Positions 7,137 through 15,624 of a stretch of 50,183 bases of DNA are shown here, piece by piece (positions within the stretch are counted from its first letter, which is position 1; every line of letters begins with the position of its first letter). The translations under genes and the position numbers were made by a program. Under the pieces are notes generated by a model. It had not been told where the DNA came from, did not search any database, and saw only the letters and a program-made list of their open reading frames with translations. The stretch is from an uncultured Eubacteriales bacterium (GTDB lineage: Bacteria > Bacillota > Clostridia > Oscillospirales > Acutalibacteraceae). The stretch is from positions 1 to 50,183 of the forward strand of contig CATONX010000018.1 of assembly GCA_951801675.1 (NCBI GenBank), in the 5' to 3' direction.

Positions 7137-8051
7137 CTATGCTTTTTTCTCGCCCATCAAAAGGACCATGACCGCCTTCTGGGCGTGCAGTCGGTTTTCT
7201 GCTTCCTCGAAGATTTCCGAAGCATGGGCTTCGAACACGTCCGCCGCGATTTCTTCGCCCCGGTGGGCGGGCAGGCAGTGGAGGACCATGGCGTCGCCAT
7301 TGGCCACCGCCATCAGCTCTTTGTTGACCTGGTAGCCCTGGAAGGCTTCCCGCCGTTTGGCCGCCTCTGATTCCTGTCCCATGGAGGCCCACACGTCGGT
7401 AATCACGACATCCGCTCCCTTGGCTGCCTCCATCGGGTCGTTGCAGAAGGAATAGGCCGCGTTCCCCTTCACAAACGGGTCCTCGTTCACCAGCGGCTCA
7501 TACCCGGCCGGACAGGCTGCCGACACCTGCATCCCGACCTTCAGGCCGCCCACGATCAGGGAGTTTGCCATGTTGTTGCCGTCGCCGATGTAGCACATTT
7601 TAAGCCCGTCGAACCGGCCCTTGATCTCCCGGATGGTCAGAAGGTCCGCCAACACCTGGCAGGGATGGGAAATGTCCGTCAGGCCGTTGATGATCGGGAT
7701 GGAGCCGTGGTTCGCCAGCGCCTCCACCTCCGCCTGCTCGAAGGTACGGATCATGATGCCGTCCAAGTACCGGGAAAGAACCCGGGCGGTATCCTCCACC
7801 GGCTCGCCCCGGCCGATCTGCAGGTCGTTGGCGCTCAGAAACAGGGCGTAGCCCCCCAGCTGGTACATGCCCACCTCAAAGGAGACCCGGGTGCGGGTGG
7901 ACGCCTTTTGGAAGATCATGCCCAGCGTCTTGCCGGCCAGCAGCTTATGCTCAATGCCGTGCTTGAGCTCGTACTTGAGTTGGTCCGCCAGGTTGAGAAT
8001 CTGGGTGATTTCGTCGGTGGAGAGGTCCAGCATGCGAAGAAGATGGTTCAT
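7137..8051 (-). CDS. argF: Ornithine carbamoyltransferase
   Basis: Joins carbamoyl phosphate and ornithine to give citrulline, the sixth step of arginine synthesis. The 304 residues show the carbamoyl-phosphate loop STRTR at 51-55, the DISHPCQ segment, and the ornithine-binding HCLPAHRGEEI near the C-terminus. The length is typical of the biosynthetic trimer. It is the last gene of the arginine operon and begins one base after the argD stop, so translation may be coupled. No convincing terminator follows; the next 60 bases hold only T-rich sequence before the ferredoxin promoter. A catabolic ArcB role is unlikely given the operon. Confidence 0.97.
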   Translation of the reverse strand: MNHLLRMLDLSTDEITQILNLADQLKYELKHGIEHKLLAGKTLGMIFQKASTRTRVSFEVGMYQLGGYALFLSANDLQIGRGEPVEDTARVLSRYLDGIMIRTFEQAEVEALANHGSIPIINGLTDISHPCQVLADLLTIREIKGRFDGLKMCYIGDGNNMANSLIVGGLKVGMQVSAACPAGYEPLVNEDPFVKGNAAYSFCNDPMEAAKGADVVITDVWASMGQESEAAKRREAFQGYQVNKELMAVANGDAMVLHCLPAHRGEEIAADVFEAHASEIFEEAENRLHAQKAVMVLLMGEKKA

Positions 8052-8052
8052 A

Positions 8053-9240
8053 TTACGAGTCCTCCCTTGTCAAAATGGTTTTTAAAACCGCAAGCCCGCG
8101 GTCGATTTCTTCTTTGGTAATGGTCAGCGGCGGCAAAAAGCGCAGAAGCGTCTTTGCGGTTAAGACCAAGAGCCCTTCTTTTGCGCATTTCGCCGCGATT
8201 TCGCCCGCGGCGAACCCTTCGTCGAGCACGGCGCCCAGCATCAGGCCCATACCCCGCACCTCTTTGATGTGGGGAAGGGTCAGAAGCTGTTCTCTGAGAT
8301 AAGCTCCCTTTTCCTTGACCTCGGTTCGGAAAGCGGGCTTGGAAACCCGGCCGAGTACGTACAGGGCGGCCGCGCAGGAAACCGGGTTGCCGCCAAAGGT
8401 GGAGCCGTGCATGCCCGCGCTCATGGTGTCCTTAAGGCCGTCGGCGCAAAGGCACGCGCCGATGGGCAGCCCGCCGGCCAGACCCTTGGCCAGAGTCACC
8501 ACGTCGGGCTTCACGCCGAACTGCTCGCTTGCCAGCAGCGTCCCCGTGCGCCCGATTCCCGTCTGCACCTCGTCGATCAGCAGCAGCACGTCCCGCTTTT
8601 TGCATTCCTCGGCCACAAAGCGGACGTAATCGGCGTCAAGCGGGCAAACCCCGCCTTCCCCCTGGATGCATTCGAGCATCACCGCGCACACGCTGGAACC
8701 GAGCTTTTCGAGTAGCGCGTCCTTGTCGTTGGCCGGGATATAATCGAACCCTTCCGTGAACGGGGAAAAGTACTGGTGAAAGCCGTCCTGCCCGGTGGCG
8801 GCCAGGGTGGTCACCGTGCGTCCGTGGAAGGAGTTATTCAGCGTCAGGATGGTGCTGCGCCCCTCGCCGTACTTGTCAAAGCTGTACTTGCGCGCCGCCT
8901 TGATGGCGCATTCGTTGGCCTCCGCGCCGGAGTTGCACAAAAACACCCGGCTCATACCCGTCAGAGTGACCAGCGCTTCGGCCAGCTCAATCTGGATGGG
9001 GCTATAGTAGAGATTGGAGATGTGCTGGAGCTTACCCGCCTGGCGGCAGACCGCTTCGACCCAGCCCTCGTCGCAGTAGCCTAAGGAGTTGACGCCGATG
9101 CCGGCGCCAAAGTCGATGTAGGAGTTCCCTTCCACATCGGTGGCCGTAGCGCCGCTTCCGCTTTCCAGCACCACCGGGAAGCGTTTGTAGGTGGGCATCA
9201 GGTACTGGGACTCCCGCTCCATTGCTTCAGATATGGTCAT
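8053..9240 (-). CDS. argD: Acetylornithine aminotransferase
   Basis: A pyridoxal-phosphate enzyme of class III that converts N-acetylglutamate semialdehyde to N-acetylornithine with glutamate as amino donor. The 395 residues include the cofactor-binding CNSGAEANECAIKAARK, the LLIDEVQTGIGRTG motif with its cofactor-contacting Asp, and the Schiff-base lysine in LAKGLAGGLPIGA. In the operon it follows argB by 54 bases and touches argF. Many ArgD proteins also act on succinyl-diaminopimelate, which cannot be judged here. Confidence 0.97.
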   Translation of the reverse strand: MTISEAMERESQYLMPTYKRFPVVLESGSGATATDVEGNSYIDFGAGIGVNSLGYCDEGWVEAVCRQAGKLQHISNLYYSPIQIELAEALVTLTGMSRVFLCNSGAEANECAIKAARKYSFDKYGEGRSTILTLNNSFHGRTVTTLAATGQDGFHQYFSPFTEGFDYIPANDKDALLEKLGSSVCAVMLECIQGEGGVCPLDADYVRFVAEECKKRDVLLLIDEVQTGIGRTGTLLASEQFGVKPDVVTLAKGLAGGLPIGACLCADGLKDTMSAGMHGSTFGGNPVSCAAALYVLGRVSKPAFRTEVKEKGAYLREQLLTLPHIKEVRGMGLMLGAVLDEGFAAGEIAAKCAKEGLLVLTAKTLLRFLPPLTITKEEIDRGLAVLKTILTREDS

Positions 9241-9294
9241 GCTTATCGCTTCCTTTCTTTTGGCAAAAGGCCGGGGATTCCCCAGCCTCTTTGA

Positions 9295-10164
9295 TTACAG
9301 GAACATGGTGCCGATGCCCTCATCGGACAAAACTTCGATCAGAATGGAATGGGGGATTCGGCCGTCGATGATATGGGCCCGGTTGACCCCACGGCGCACC
9401 GCGTCCACACAGCAGTCGATCTTCGGAATCATACCGCCGGAAATGATGTTGTCCCGTTTGAGGGAGTTGACCTCGCTGACCTGCACCACCGGGATCAGGG
9501 TGCTTTCGTCATAAACGTCCCGCATCAGGCCGGGAATGTCGGTCATCAAAATGAGCTTTTCCGCTCCCAGCTCCGCCGCGATGCGGGAGGCGGCGATGTC
9601 AGCGTTGATGTTGTAGGATTCGCCGTGTTCCCCTGCCGCCACCGTGGCTACCACAGGGATGTATTTTTTGTCCAGCGCGTCCTGGATGACCGACACGTCC
9701 ACCTTTGTGATCTCGCCCACTAACCCCAGGTCCACGCCCTGCTTTTTCTCGGCGGTGATCATCGCCCCGTCCAGGCCGCAAAGGCCGATGGCCTTGCCGC
9801 CGTGGCCGGCGATGCGCTGGGCTAAGTCTTTGTTTACCTTGCCCGCCAGCACCATCTGCACCACTTCCATGGTTTCCTCGTCGGTGTACCGCAGGCCGCC
9901 CACAAACTTGCTTTCCTTGCCCATCTTTTTGAGGGTATCGGAAATCTCCGGGCCGCCCCCGTGGACCAGTACCACATGGATGCCGACTAAGGTGAGCAGA
10001 ACAATGTCGCTCATCACCGCGTCCTTGAGCTCTTCGGAAATCATGGCATTGCCGCCGTACTTGACCACGATGGTCTTTCCGTAATATTTCTGGATATAGG
10101 GAAGGGCCGTCACCAGCACCTTCGCCTTATCGTAGTTGGAGATAAAATTGGGTTGCTGCTGCAA
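9295..10164 (-). CDS. argB: Acetylglutamate kinase
   Basis: Phosphorylates N-acetylglutamate, the second and usually arginine-controlled step of the pathway. The 289 residues carry the amino-acid-kinase motifs VVKYGGNAM, LVHGGGPEIS and the late NINADIAASRIAAELGAEKLILMTDIPGL. The N-terminal extension (about 25 residues, containing a KAKVLVTALPYIQKY helix) is of the type that in arginine-sensitive hexameric kinases contributes to feedback inhibition; sensitivity here is inferred. It follows argJ by 47 bases. Confidence 0.97.
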   Translation of the reverse strand: MQQQPNFISNYDKAKVLVTALPYIQKYYGKTIVVKYGGNAMISEELKDAVMSDIVLLTLVGIHVVLVHGGGPEISDTLKKMGKESKFVGGLRYTDEETMEVVQMVLAGKVNKDLAQRIAGHGGKAIGLCGLDGAMITAEKKQGVDLGLVGEITKVDVSVIQDALDKKYIPVVATVAAGEHGESYNINADIAASRIAAELGAEKLILMTDIPGLMRDVYDESTLIPVVQVSEVNSLKRDNIISGGMIPKIDCCVDAVRRGVNRAHIIDGRIPHSILIEVLSDEGIGTMFL

Positions 10165-10211
10165 ATGGTATCACCTGTTTCGTCAGAATAATGGATAAAC
10201 CGGTCGAAGGC

Positions 10212-11432
10212 TTAGGTGCGGTAGTCGCCGTTGATCTTCACATACTCGTAGGTCAGGTCGCAGCCGTAGGCGGTCGCCTGTGCTTCGCCGTCCTTGAGGG
10301 TCACGTCGATGAGAATTTCGTCCTCCAAAAGAATCTGCTTGGCCTTTTCCTCGTCAAACTCCACGCCTGCTCCGTTTTCGCAGACCTGGATGCGCCCGGC
10401 CCTGCTCTCGAAGGCAACGCCCACACCGGTCACGTCGATAGGAGTGCCCGCGTAGCCGAGCGCACAGAGAACCCGGCCCCAGTTGGCGTCCGCGCCGAAC
10501 ATGGCGGCCTTTACGAGACTCGAGCAGATGACGGATTTCGCCGCCGTTTTCGCCGCCGGAAGAGATTTCGCTCCCGTTACCCGGCATTCCAGCAGCTTCG
10601 TAGCCCCTTCGCCGTCCTTTGCCACCTGCTTGCACAGCGCCGTGCACAAAGCCTTGAGGGCGGAGAGGAAGATCTGATACCCGTCGCCGAAATCGGTGAT
10701 CTTCGGGTTTTTCGCAAGGCCGGAGGCCATGATGGACACCATGTCGTTGGTGGAGGTGTCTCCGTCGATGGAAACCATATTGAAGCTCTGGCCCACCGCC
10801 TCGTGAAGAGCCTTGTCCAGAAGCTCGGGATGAATGTCCGCGTCGGTGGTCAAAAAGCAGAGCATGGTGGCCATGTTCGGATGGATCATCCCAGAGCCCT
10901 TGGCCATGCCGCCGATGCGGCAGGTGGCCGAACCGATGGAGAATTCCACCGCCAGCTCCTTGCGCACGGTGTCGGTGGTCATAATGGCCTCGGCCGCGTC
11001 CGTGCCGCCTTCCTTGGAGAGGCTTGCGGCTAGGACAGGGATTCCCTCGGCAATGGGGTCGATGGGCAAAGTCTGGCCGATGACGCCGGTGGAAGCAACG
11101 ATCACGTCTCTCGTATCGATCTTCAGGGCTTTCGCCGTCAGCTCGCACATGCGGTTGGCCTTCTGTATCCCGTCCTCGTTGCAGGTGTTGGCGTTGCCGG
11201 AGTTGCAGATGACCGCCTGGGCCCGGCCCTGGCGGATGTTTCTCTGGGTAACCAGGATGGGCGCGCCCTTGACCAGATTCTGCGTATATACCGCGCAGGC
11301 CCCGCAGGGCTTCTCGCAGTAGATCATGGCCAGGTCTTTTTTCTCTTTGTTCTTGCGTACTCCGCAGTGGGTTCCCGCCGCGGTAAACCCGGCCGGTGTG
11401 GTAACGCCGCCGGGGATCAAGGTGTAAGCCAT
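10212..11432 (-). CDS. argJ: Bifunctional glutamate N-acetyltransferase/amino-acid acetyltransferase
   Basis: Transfers acetyl from N-acetylornithine to glutamate, making the pathway cyclic, and in bifunctional forms also uses acetyl-CoA. The 406-residue precursor should cleave itself before Thr189 in KGSGMIHPNMATML, giving alpha and beta chains with Thr189 as nucleophile. The oxyanion-hole segment STGVIGQTLP lies at about 114-123. Because no argA or argE is seen nearby, a bifunctional role is likely but not proven. A GGAGG site precedes the ATG. Two hairpins occupy the gap between argC and this gene. Confidence 0.96.
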   Translation of the reverse strand: MAYTLIPGGVTTPAGFTAAGTHCGVRKNKEKKDLAMIYCEKPCGACAVYTQNLVKGAPILVTQRNIRQGRAQAVICNSGNANTCNEDGIQKANRMCELTAKALKIDTRDVIVASTGVIGQTLPIDPIAEGIPVLAASLSKEGGTDAAEAIMTTDTVRKELAVEFSIGSATCRIGGMAKGSGMIHPNMATMLCFLTTDADIHPELLDKALHEAVGQSFNMVSIDGDTSTNDMVSIMASGLAKNPKITDFGDGYQIFLSALKALCTALCKQVAKDGEGATKLLECRVTGAKSLPAAKTAAKSVICSSLVKAAMFGADANWGRVLCALGYAGTPIDVTGVGVAFESRAGRIQVCENGAGVEFDEEKAKQILLEDEILIDVTLKDGEAQATAYGCDLTYEYVKINGDYRT

Positions 11433-11453
11433 TGGTGTTTCCTCCTTATTTGC

Positions 11454-11472
11454 CTCTCCGGGTGCCGGAGAG
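11454..11472 (-). repeat. Hairpin in the argC-argJ gap
   Basis: Perfect 8-bp stem ctctccgg/ccggagag with a 3-base loop, just upstream of the argJ ribosome binding site. No T run follows on the minus strand, so RNA stability or processing is likelier than termination. Confidence 0.5.
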
Positions 11473-11483
11473 AACCTTGCAAT

Positions 11484-11519
11484 CCCGTTTCCCGTCTAAA
11501 AAGACGGCTGTAAAACGGG
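11484..11519 (-). repeat. Nested hairpin directly after argC
   Basis: Outer stem cccgttt/aaacggg encloses an inner ccgtc/gacgg stem. It starts within two bases of the argC stop and lies inside the operon; it could attenuate or process the transcript. Confidence 0.5.
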
Positions 11520-11520
11520 G

Positions 11521-12555
11521 TTAAAACGCGGGCGGAACGAGCTTGAGCCCGGTTTCTTCCGGCAGGCCGAACACGATATTCATGTTCTGAATGGCCTGCC
11601 CCGCCGCTCCCTTTACCATGTTGTCCAAAGCCGACACCGCAACCAGCGTGCCGGTGCGGCCGTCCACATGCAGGGAAATGTCGCACAGGTTCGTGTATTT
11701 GACCGCCTTGATGTCCGCGACCTTGCCGTCGGGCAGCAGGCGGATGAAGGTTTCGTCTTTGTAAAAGTCCTCGTATGCCTGACGGATTTGCTCCTTGGTT
11801 ACGCCCGGCATAATCTTTGCGTAGCAGGTGGAGATGATCCCCCGGTCCACCGGCAGCAGATGGGGGACAAAGGTGATGCGAACGGGTTTTTCCGCCAGGT
11901 GGGAGAGGGTCTGCTCGATTTCCGGCGTGTGCCGGTGGCAGGCTACCTTATAGGGATGAAACGCTCCATCGAGCTCGGTAAAATGAGTGGTCTGGGAAAG
12001 GCCGCGTCCCGCGCCGGTAGCGCCAGACTTGGAGTCCACGATGATCCCCTGGGGTTCCACCAAACCGCCCTTCACCGCCGGCGCCAGAGCCAGCGGCGCG
12101 CCGGTGGTGTAACAGCCCGGGTTCGCAATCAGCTTTTTGCCCTTGATCTGCTCCCGAAAAAGCTCCGGCATGGCGTAAACCGCCTGCGCGTGCAGGTCTT
12201 TGTCCAGATAGGTCCCGCCGTACCATTCCTTGTAGTCCTCTTCGTTTTCCAGGCGGAAGTCCGCCCCCAGGTCGATGAACACCTTGTTTTTCTCTATGCA
12301 CTGGGCCGCCAGCTCCTGGGAAAGGCCGTGGGGGAGAGCGGCGAAGATCACATCGCTCTTTTCCACCACCTCTTCCTGGTTGCCGCAGATAAGGTCAAGA
12401 AACCCGCGGTAGGCGGGATATACGTCCGAAAGGGCCTGCCCCTCGAAGCTCACCGAGCTGACCGCCGCAATTTCCACTTCCGGATGGGCATACAAAAGCC
12501 GGCAAAGCTCCGCTCCCGCATAACCGGTAGCGCCTACAATTCCCGCTCGAATCAT
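11521..12555 (-). CDS. argC: N-acetyl-gamma-glutamyl-phosphate reductase
   Basis: Reduces N-acetylglutamyl phosphate to the semialdehyde with NADPH. The 344 residues open with the dinucleotide-binding GIVGATGYAGAEL, and the catalytic cysteine is in ANPGCYTTGAPLAL. The later HRHTPEI segment is also typical. The start codon overlaps the argH stop in an ATGA, showing operon coupling. It is followed by hairpins and argJ. Confidence 0.97.
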   Translation of the reverse strand: MIRAGIVGATGYAGAELCRLLYAHPEVEIAAVSSVSFEGQALSDVYPAYRGFLDLICGNQEEVVEKSDVIFAALPHGLSQELAAQCIEKNKVFIDLGADFRLENEEDYKEWYGGTYLDKDLHAQAVYAMPELFREQIKGKKLIANPGCYTTGAPLALAPAVKGGLVEPQGIIVDSKSGATGAGRGLSQTTHFTELDGAFHPYKVACHRHTPEIEQTLSHLAEKPVRITFVPHLLPVDRGIISTCYAKIMPGVTKEQIRQAYEDFYKDETFIRLLPDGKVADIKAVKYTNLCDISLHVDGRTGTLVAVSALDNMVKGAAGQAIQNMNIVFGLPEETGLKLVPPAF

Positions 12556-13937
12556 AACACGGTTCCCTCCTTGAGCCTTTCTAACATTGCATGGGCCTGG
12601 GCTTTCACGCTCTCCGGCGCCGGGCCGCCCAGCACCTTGCGCTGGGACACGCAGGTGTCCAGGCTGATAAAGTCATATACGTCCGAATCGAATTGGCCGC
12701 ACACCGCCTGGTATTCAGAGAGCGGCAGCGCCTCCAACGTGGTCCCCAGCTCGATGCATCTGGCAACCAGAGAACCGGTGGCCTTATAGGCGTCCCGGAA
12801 GGGAAGGCCCTTGCTCACCAGATAATCGGCGCAGTCGGTGGCGTTGATAAAGCCGCCGGCCGCCGCCTTGCGCATGTTCTGGGGAAGGACCTTCATGGTG
12901 GCGAGCATGGGGGCGAAGGTAGTCAGGCAAAGATGGGCCGTGTCCACCGCGTCGAAAACCGCTTCCTTATCCTCCTGCATGTCCTTATTATAGGCAAGAG
13001 GAAGGCCTTTCATCGCGGTTAAAAGCCCCATTAAGTCGCCGTACACCCGGCCCGCCTTTCCACGCACCAGCTCCGCCACATCCGGATTTTTCTTCTGCGG
13101 CATGATGGAGGAACCGGTGGAATAAGCGTCGTCGAGCTCGATAAACTTAAACTCCCACGAGCACCAGAGGATGATTTCCTCGGAAAAGCGGGAGAGGTGC
13201 ATCATCAAAATGGAGAGGGCGGAGCAAAGCTCCAAAGCGTAATCCCGGTCGGATACGCCGTCAAGGCTGTTGCGCGCCACCGCCGCCAGCCCCAGAAGAT
13301 CGGCCGCGCGTTCCCGATTTAAGGGATAGGTGGTGCCTGCCAGCGCGCCGCAGCCTAAGGGAGAGCAGTCCATGCGCTTTTTGCAGTCCAAAAGCCGGCC
13401 CAGATCCCGCAGCAGCATTTCCCCCCAGGCCAGCAGATGATGGCCGAAGGTGATGGGCTGAGCCCGCTGCAAATGGGTATAGCCGGGCATCACCGTGTCC
13501 GCATACGCGTCCGCCTGCTTGGCCACCACTTCGCACAGCGCCTTTGTTTCCCCATAAAGCAGATCTACCTGCTTTTTCAGATACAGCCGCAGGTCCAGCG
13601 CTACCTGGTCGTTGCGGCTTCGCCCGGTGTGCAGGCGTTTGCCCGCGTCACCGATGCGGGCGGTCAGCTCCCCTTCCACGAAGGTGTGAATGTCCTCCGC
13701 TTCGGGGTCAATGACTAAGGCACCCGCCTCGATGTCGGCAAGAATCTGCTTGAGCCCGGCGATGATCTGCATCGCGTCCCCGTCTGAAATGATTTCCTGC
13801 TCGCCCAGCATGGTGGCGTGGGCAATGGAACCCTCGATGTCCTCCCGGTACATCCGGCTGTCAAAGGAAATCGAGGAATTGAAATCGTTTACCTTGCTGT
13901 CCACTTCCTTGGAAAATCTTCCGGCCCACAGCTTCAA
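12552..13937 (-). CDS. argH: Argininosuccinate lyase
   Basis: Splits argininosuccinate into arginine and fumarate, the last step of the pathway. It is a fumarase/aspartase-superfamily protein with the signature GSSIMPQKKNPD and the TGRSRNDQVALD segment. The best start is the TTG at 13937, giving K-L-W-A-G-R-F like family members, because GGAGG at 13945-13949 is seven bases from it but only one base from the ATG at 13943; both are in frame. The longer reading to 14018 has no ribosome binding site. It lies between argG and argC, overlapping argC by four bases. Confidence 0.96.
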   Translation of the reverse strand: MKLWAGRFSKEVDSKVNDFNSSISFDSRMYREDIEGSIAHATMLGEQEIISDGDAMQIIAGLKQILADIEAGALVIDPEAEDIHTFVEGELTARIGDAGKRLHTGRSRNDQVALDLRLYLKKQVDLLYGETKALCEVVAKQADAYADTVMPGYTHLQRAQPITFGHHLLAWGEMLLRDLGRLLDCKKRMDCSPLGCGALAGTTYPLNRERAADLLGLAAVARNSLDGVSDRDYALELCSALSILMMHLSRFSEEIILWCSWEFKFIELDDAYSTGSSIMPQKKNPDVAELVRGKAGRVYGDLMGLLTAMKGLPLAYNKDMQEDKEAVFDAVDTAHLCLTTFAPMLATMKVLPQNMRKAAAGGFINATDCADYLVSKGLPFRDAYKATGSLVARCIELGTTLEALPLSEYQAVCGQFDSDVYDFISLDTCVSQRKVLGGPAPESVKAQAHAMLERLKEGTVL

Positions 13938-14025
13938 GGCCATCCCTCCATTGATGCAGACAAGGCGAGAGCTTTCACTCCCGCCCAAACGCCTGCTTAA
14001 AATGATGTGTCCATTCATAGGGCAT

Positions 14026-14055
14026 GCGCCCGGCCGCGTCAGCAGCCCCGGGCGC
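14026..14055. repeat. GC-rich hairpin between argG and argH
   Basis: Perfect 8-bp stem gcgcccgg/ccgggcgc with a 14-base loop in the 130-base gap. No T run follows on the minus strand, so it probably does not stop the operon transcript. Confidence 0.5.
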
Positions 14056-14068
14056 TTTTATGCAAACC

Positions 14069-15289
14069 TTATTTCTTGCCTTTGCCGTCCTTGATGGCCT
14101 TGACCGTGATGGGCAGGCCGAACAGGTTGATGAAGCCCTGGGAATCCATCTGGTTGTATACTTCGTCCTCGCCGAAGGTGGCGATCTCCTCGTCGTAGAG
14201 GGAGTAGGGAGAAGTCATGCCGGCGTTGATGATGTTGCCCTTGTAGAGCTTGAGCTTGACGTCGCCGGTGACGGTTTCCTGGGTGCTGTCCACAAAGGCG
14301 GACAGGGCTTCTCTGAGCGGGGTGTACCACTTGCCGAAGTAAACAAGGTCGGCAAACTGGCCGGCCACCTGCTGCTGCTTATAATGCTGGGTGTCCCGGT
14401 CGAGGGTGAGGGTCTCCAGCGCGTCGTGGGCGTAGTACAGGATGGCGCCGCCGGGCGTCTCGTACACGCCGCGGGACTTCATCCCCACTAGCCGGTTTTC
14501 CACCATGTCCAGAAGGCCGATGCCGTTTTCGCCGCCAAGCTGGTTGAGCTTCTTGACGATGTCCACCGCGCTGAGCTTCTCGCCGTCGATGGCAACCGGC
14601 ACTCCCTTCTCAAAGGAGATGGTCACATAGGTGGGCTTGTCGGGCGCCTGCTCGGGAGAAACGCCCATTTCCAGAATCTCATCGTATTTGGGCTCGTTGG
14701 CCGGGTCCTCCAGGTCAAGGCCCTCGTGGGACAGATGCCACAGGTTCTTGTCCTTGGAATAGTTGGTCTCTCTGGTGATGTTCAGCGGAACGTTGTGTGC
14801 CTCCGCATAGTCGATCTCCTCGTCCCGGGACTTGAGCTCCCAGGTGCGCCAGGGGGCGATGATCTGCATGTGGGGGGCAAAGTGCTTGATGGTCAGCTCA
14901 AAGCGGACCTGGTCGTTGCCCTTGCCGGTGCAGCCGTGGCAGATGGCGTCCGCACCCTCCGCCAGCGCGATCTCCACAATCCGCTTGGCGATGACCGGGC
15001 GGGCAAACGCCGTGCCCAGCAGATACATGTTCTCGTACTTGGCGCCCGCCTTCAGGGTCGGCCAAATGCAGTCTTCCACGAATTCCTTGGTCAGGTCCTC
15101 AATGTAGAGCTTGGAGGCGCCGGTTTTCTTCGCCTTCTCTTCCAGACCCGACAGCTCCTTGCCCTGGCCCACGTCCGCCGCTACCGCGATGACCTCGCAG
15201 TTGTCGTAGTTTTCCTTGAGCCACGGAATGATGATGGAGGTGTCCAGTCCGCCGGAATACGCCAATACCACTTTCTTAATCTTACCCAT
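14069..15289 (-). CDS. argG: Argininosuccinate synthase
   Basis: Condenses citrulline and aspartate at the cost of ATP to AMP. The 406 residues begin with the ATP pyrophosphatase loop [10 protein letters not shown], followed by [13 protein letters not shown], both hallmarks of the family. The ATG at 15289 has GAGGG seven bases upstream; a longer reading to 15322 would run over the -10 region and lacks a binding site. It is the first gene of the arginine operon, an order (argGH before argCJBDF) that places the last two enzymes first. Confidence 0.97.
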   Translation of the reverse strand: MGKIKKVVLAYSGGLDTSIIIPWLKENYDNCEVIAVAADVGQGKELSGLEEKAKKTGASKLYIEDLTKEFVEDCIWPTLKAGAKYENMYLLGTAFARPVIAKRIVEIALAEGADAICHGCTGKGNDQVRFELTIKHFAPHMQIIAPWRTWELKSRDEEIDYAEAHNVPLNITRETNYSKDKNLWHLSHEGLDLEDPANEPKYDEILEMGVSPEQAPDKPTYVTISFEKGVPVAIDGEKLSAVDIVKKLNQLGGENGIGLLDMVENRLVGMKSRGVYETPGGAILYYAHDALETLTLDRDTQHYKQQQVAGQFADLVYFGKWYTPLREALSAFVDSTQETVTGDVKLKLYKGNIINAGMTSPYSLYDEEIATFGEDEVYNQMDSQGFINLFGLPITVKAIKDGKGKK

Positions 15290-15311
15290 AATAAGTCCCT
15301 CTCTTTCGTTG

Positions 15312-15325
15312 TGAATAATCATACA
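15312..15325 (-). promoter_or_regulatory. ArgR box overlapping the argG -10 element
   Basis: TGAATAATCATACA on the plus strand. By its reverse complement it matches the ArgR consensus TGAATAATTATTCA at 12 of 14 positions, and it contains the -10 hexamer of the proximal argG promoter. Binding of arginine-loaded ArgR here would block RNA polymerase. No argR gene is in the window. Confidence 0.65.
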
Positions 15326-15346
15326 CTAATTTTGAATAAAACGCAA
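15318..15346 (-). promoter_or_regulatory. Proximal argG promoter
   Basis: On the minus strand TTGCGT (15346-15341), 17 bases and TATGAT (15323-15318), 29 bases before the argG start. ArgR-like boxes cover the -10 and lie just upstream of the -35. Confidence 0.65.
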
Positions 15347-15354
15347 GAAAAAAC

Positions 15355-15368
15355 CGTATAAATATTCA
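15355..15368 (-). promoter_or_regulatory. Second ArgR-like box
   Basis: CGTATAAATATTCA matches the consensus at 11 of 14 positions. Its centre is 43 bp, about four helical turns, from the first box, the spacing expected for cooperative binding. Confidence 0.55.
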
Positions 15369-15476
15369 TTTTGCTGCAAATTCAGCACAGTGCACAAAAT
15401 GTCCGCCTGCGGTCGAAAAAGGTCTGCCGCCGGCTTCTGCGAGTCCCTCGTGGTACCGCCGCGAAAAACCACATAT

Positions 15477-15505
15477 ATTATACCGAACCCTTGTGTGCTT
15501 TTCAA
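15477..15505 (-). promoter_or_regulatory. Distal arginine operon promoter
   Basis: On the minus strand TTGAAA (15505-15500), 17 bases and TATAAT (15482-15477), close to consensus. It would give a leader of about 180 bases before argG. It is divergent from the flavin reductase promoter. Confidence 0.6.
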
Positions 15506-15517
15506 CCGCAATCCCCT

Positions 15518-15545
15518 TTGAAACCCATGCAAAATATGCTACAAT
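15518..15545 (+). promoter_or_regulatory. Promoter of the flavin reductase gene
   Basis: TTGAAA (15518-15523), 16 bases and TACAAT (15540-15545), 80 bases before the start codon and back to back with the distal arginine promoter. Confidence 0.55.
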
Positions 15546-15624
15546 AATAGCAATTCTTTCGCTGGCAATTCGTAAATTTTTTCATGAGGCAAACAAACAT
15601 AATGGATACAATGGAGGGAACACC

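Noticed and set aside
15440-15475. T-box-like string gtggtaccgcc upstream of the flavin reductase and opposite the argG leader
   Set aside because: The T-box core is normally followed by a terminator and preceded by a long Stem I. Neither is present on the plus strand, and on the minus strand it lies right after the transcription start of the distal promoter.
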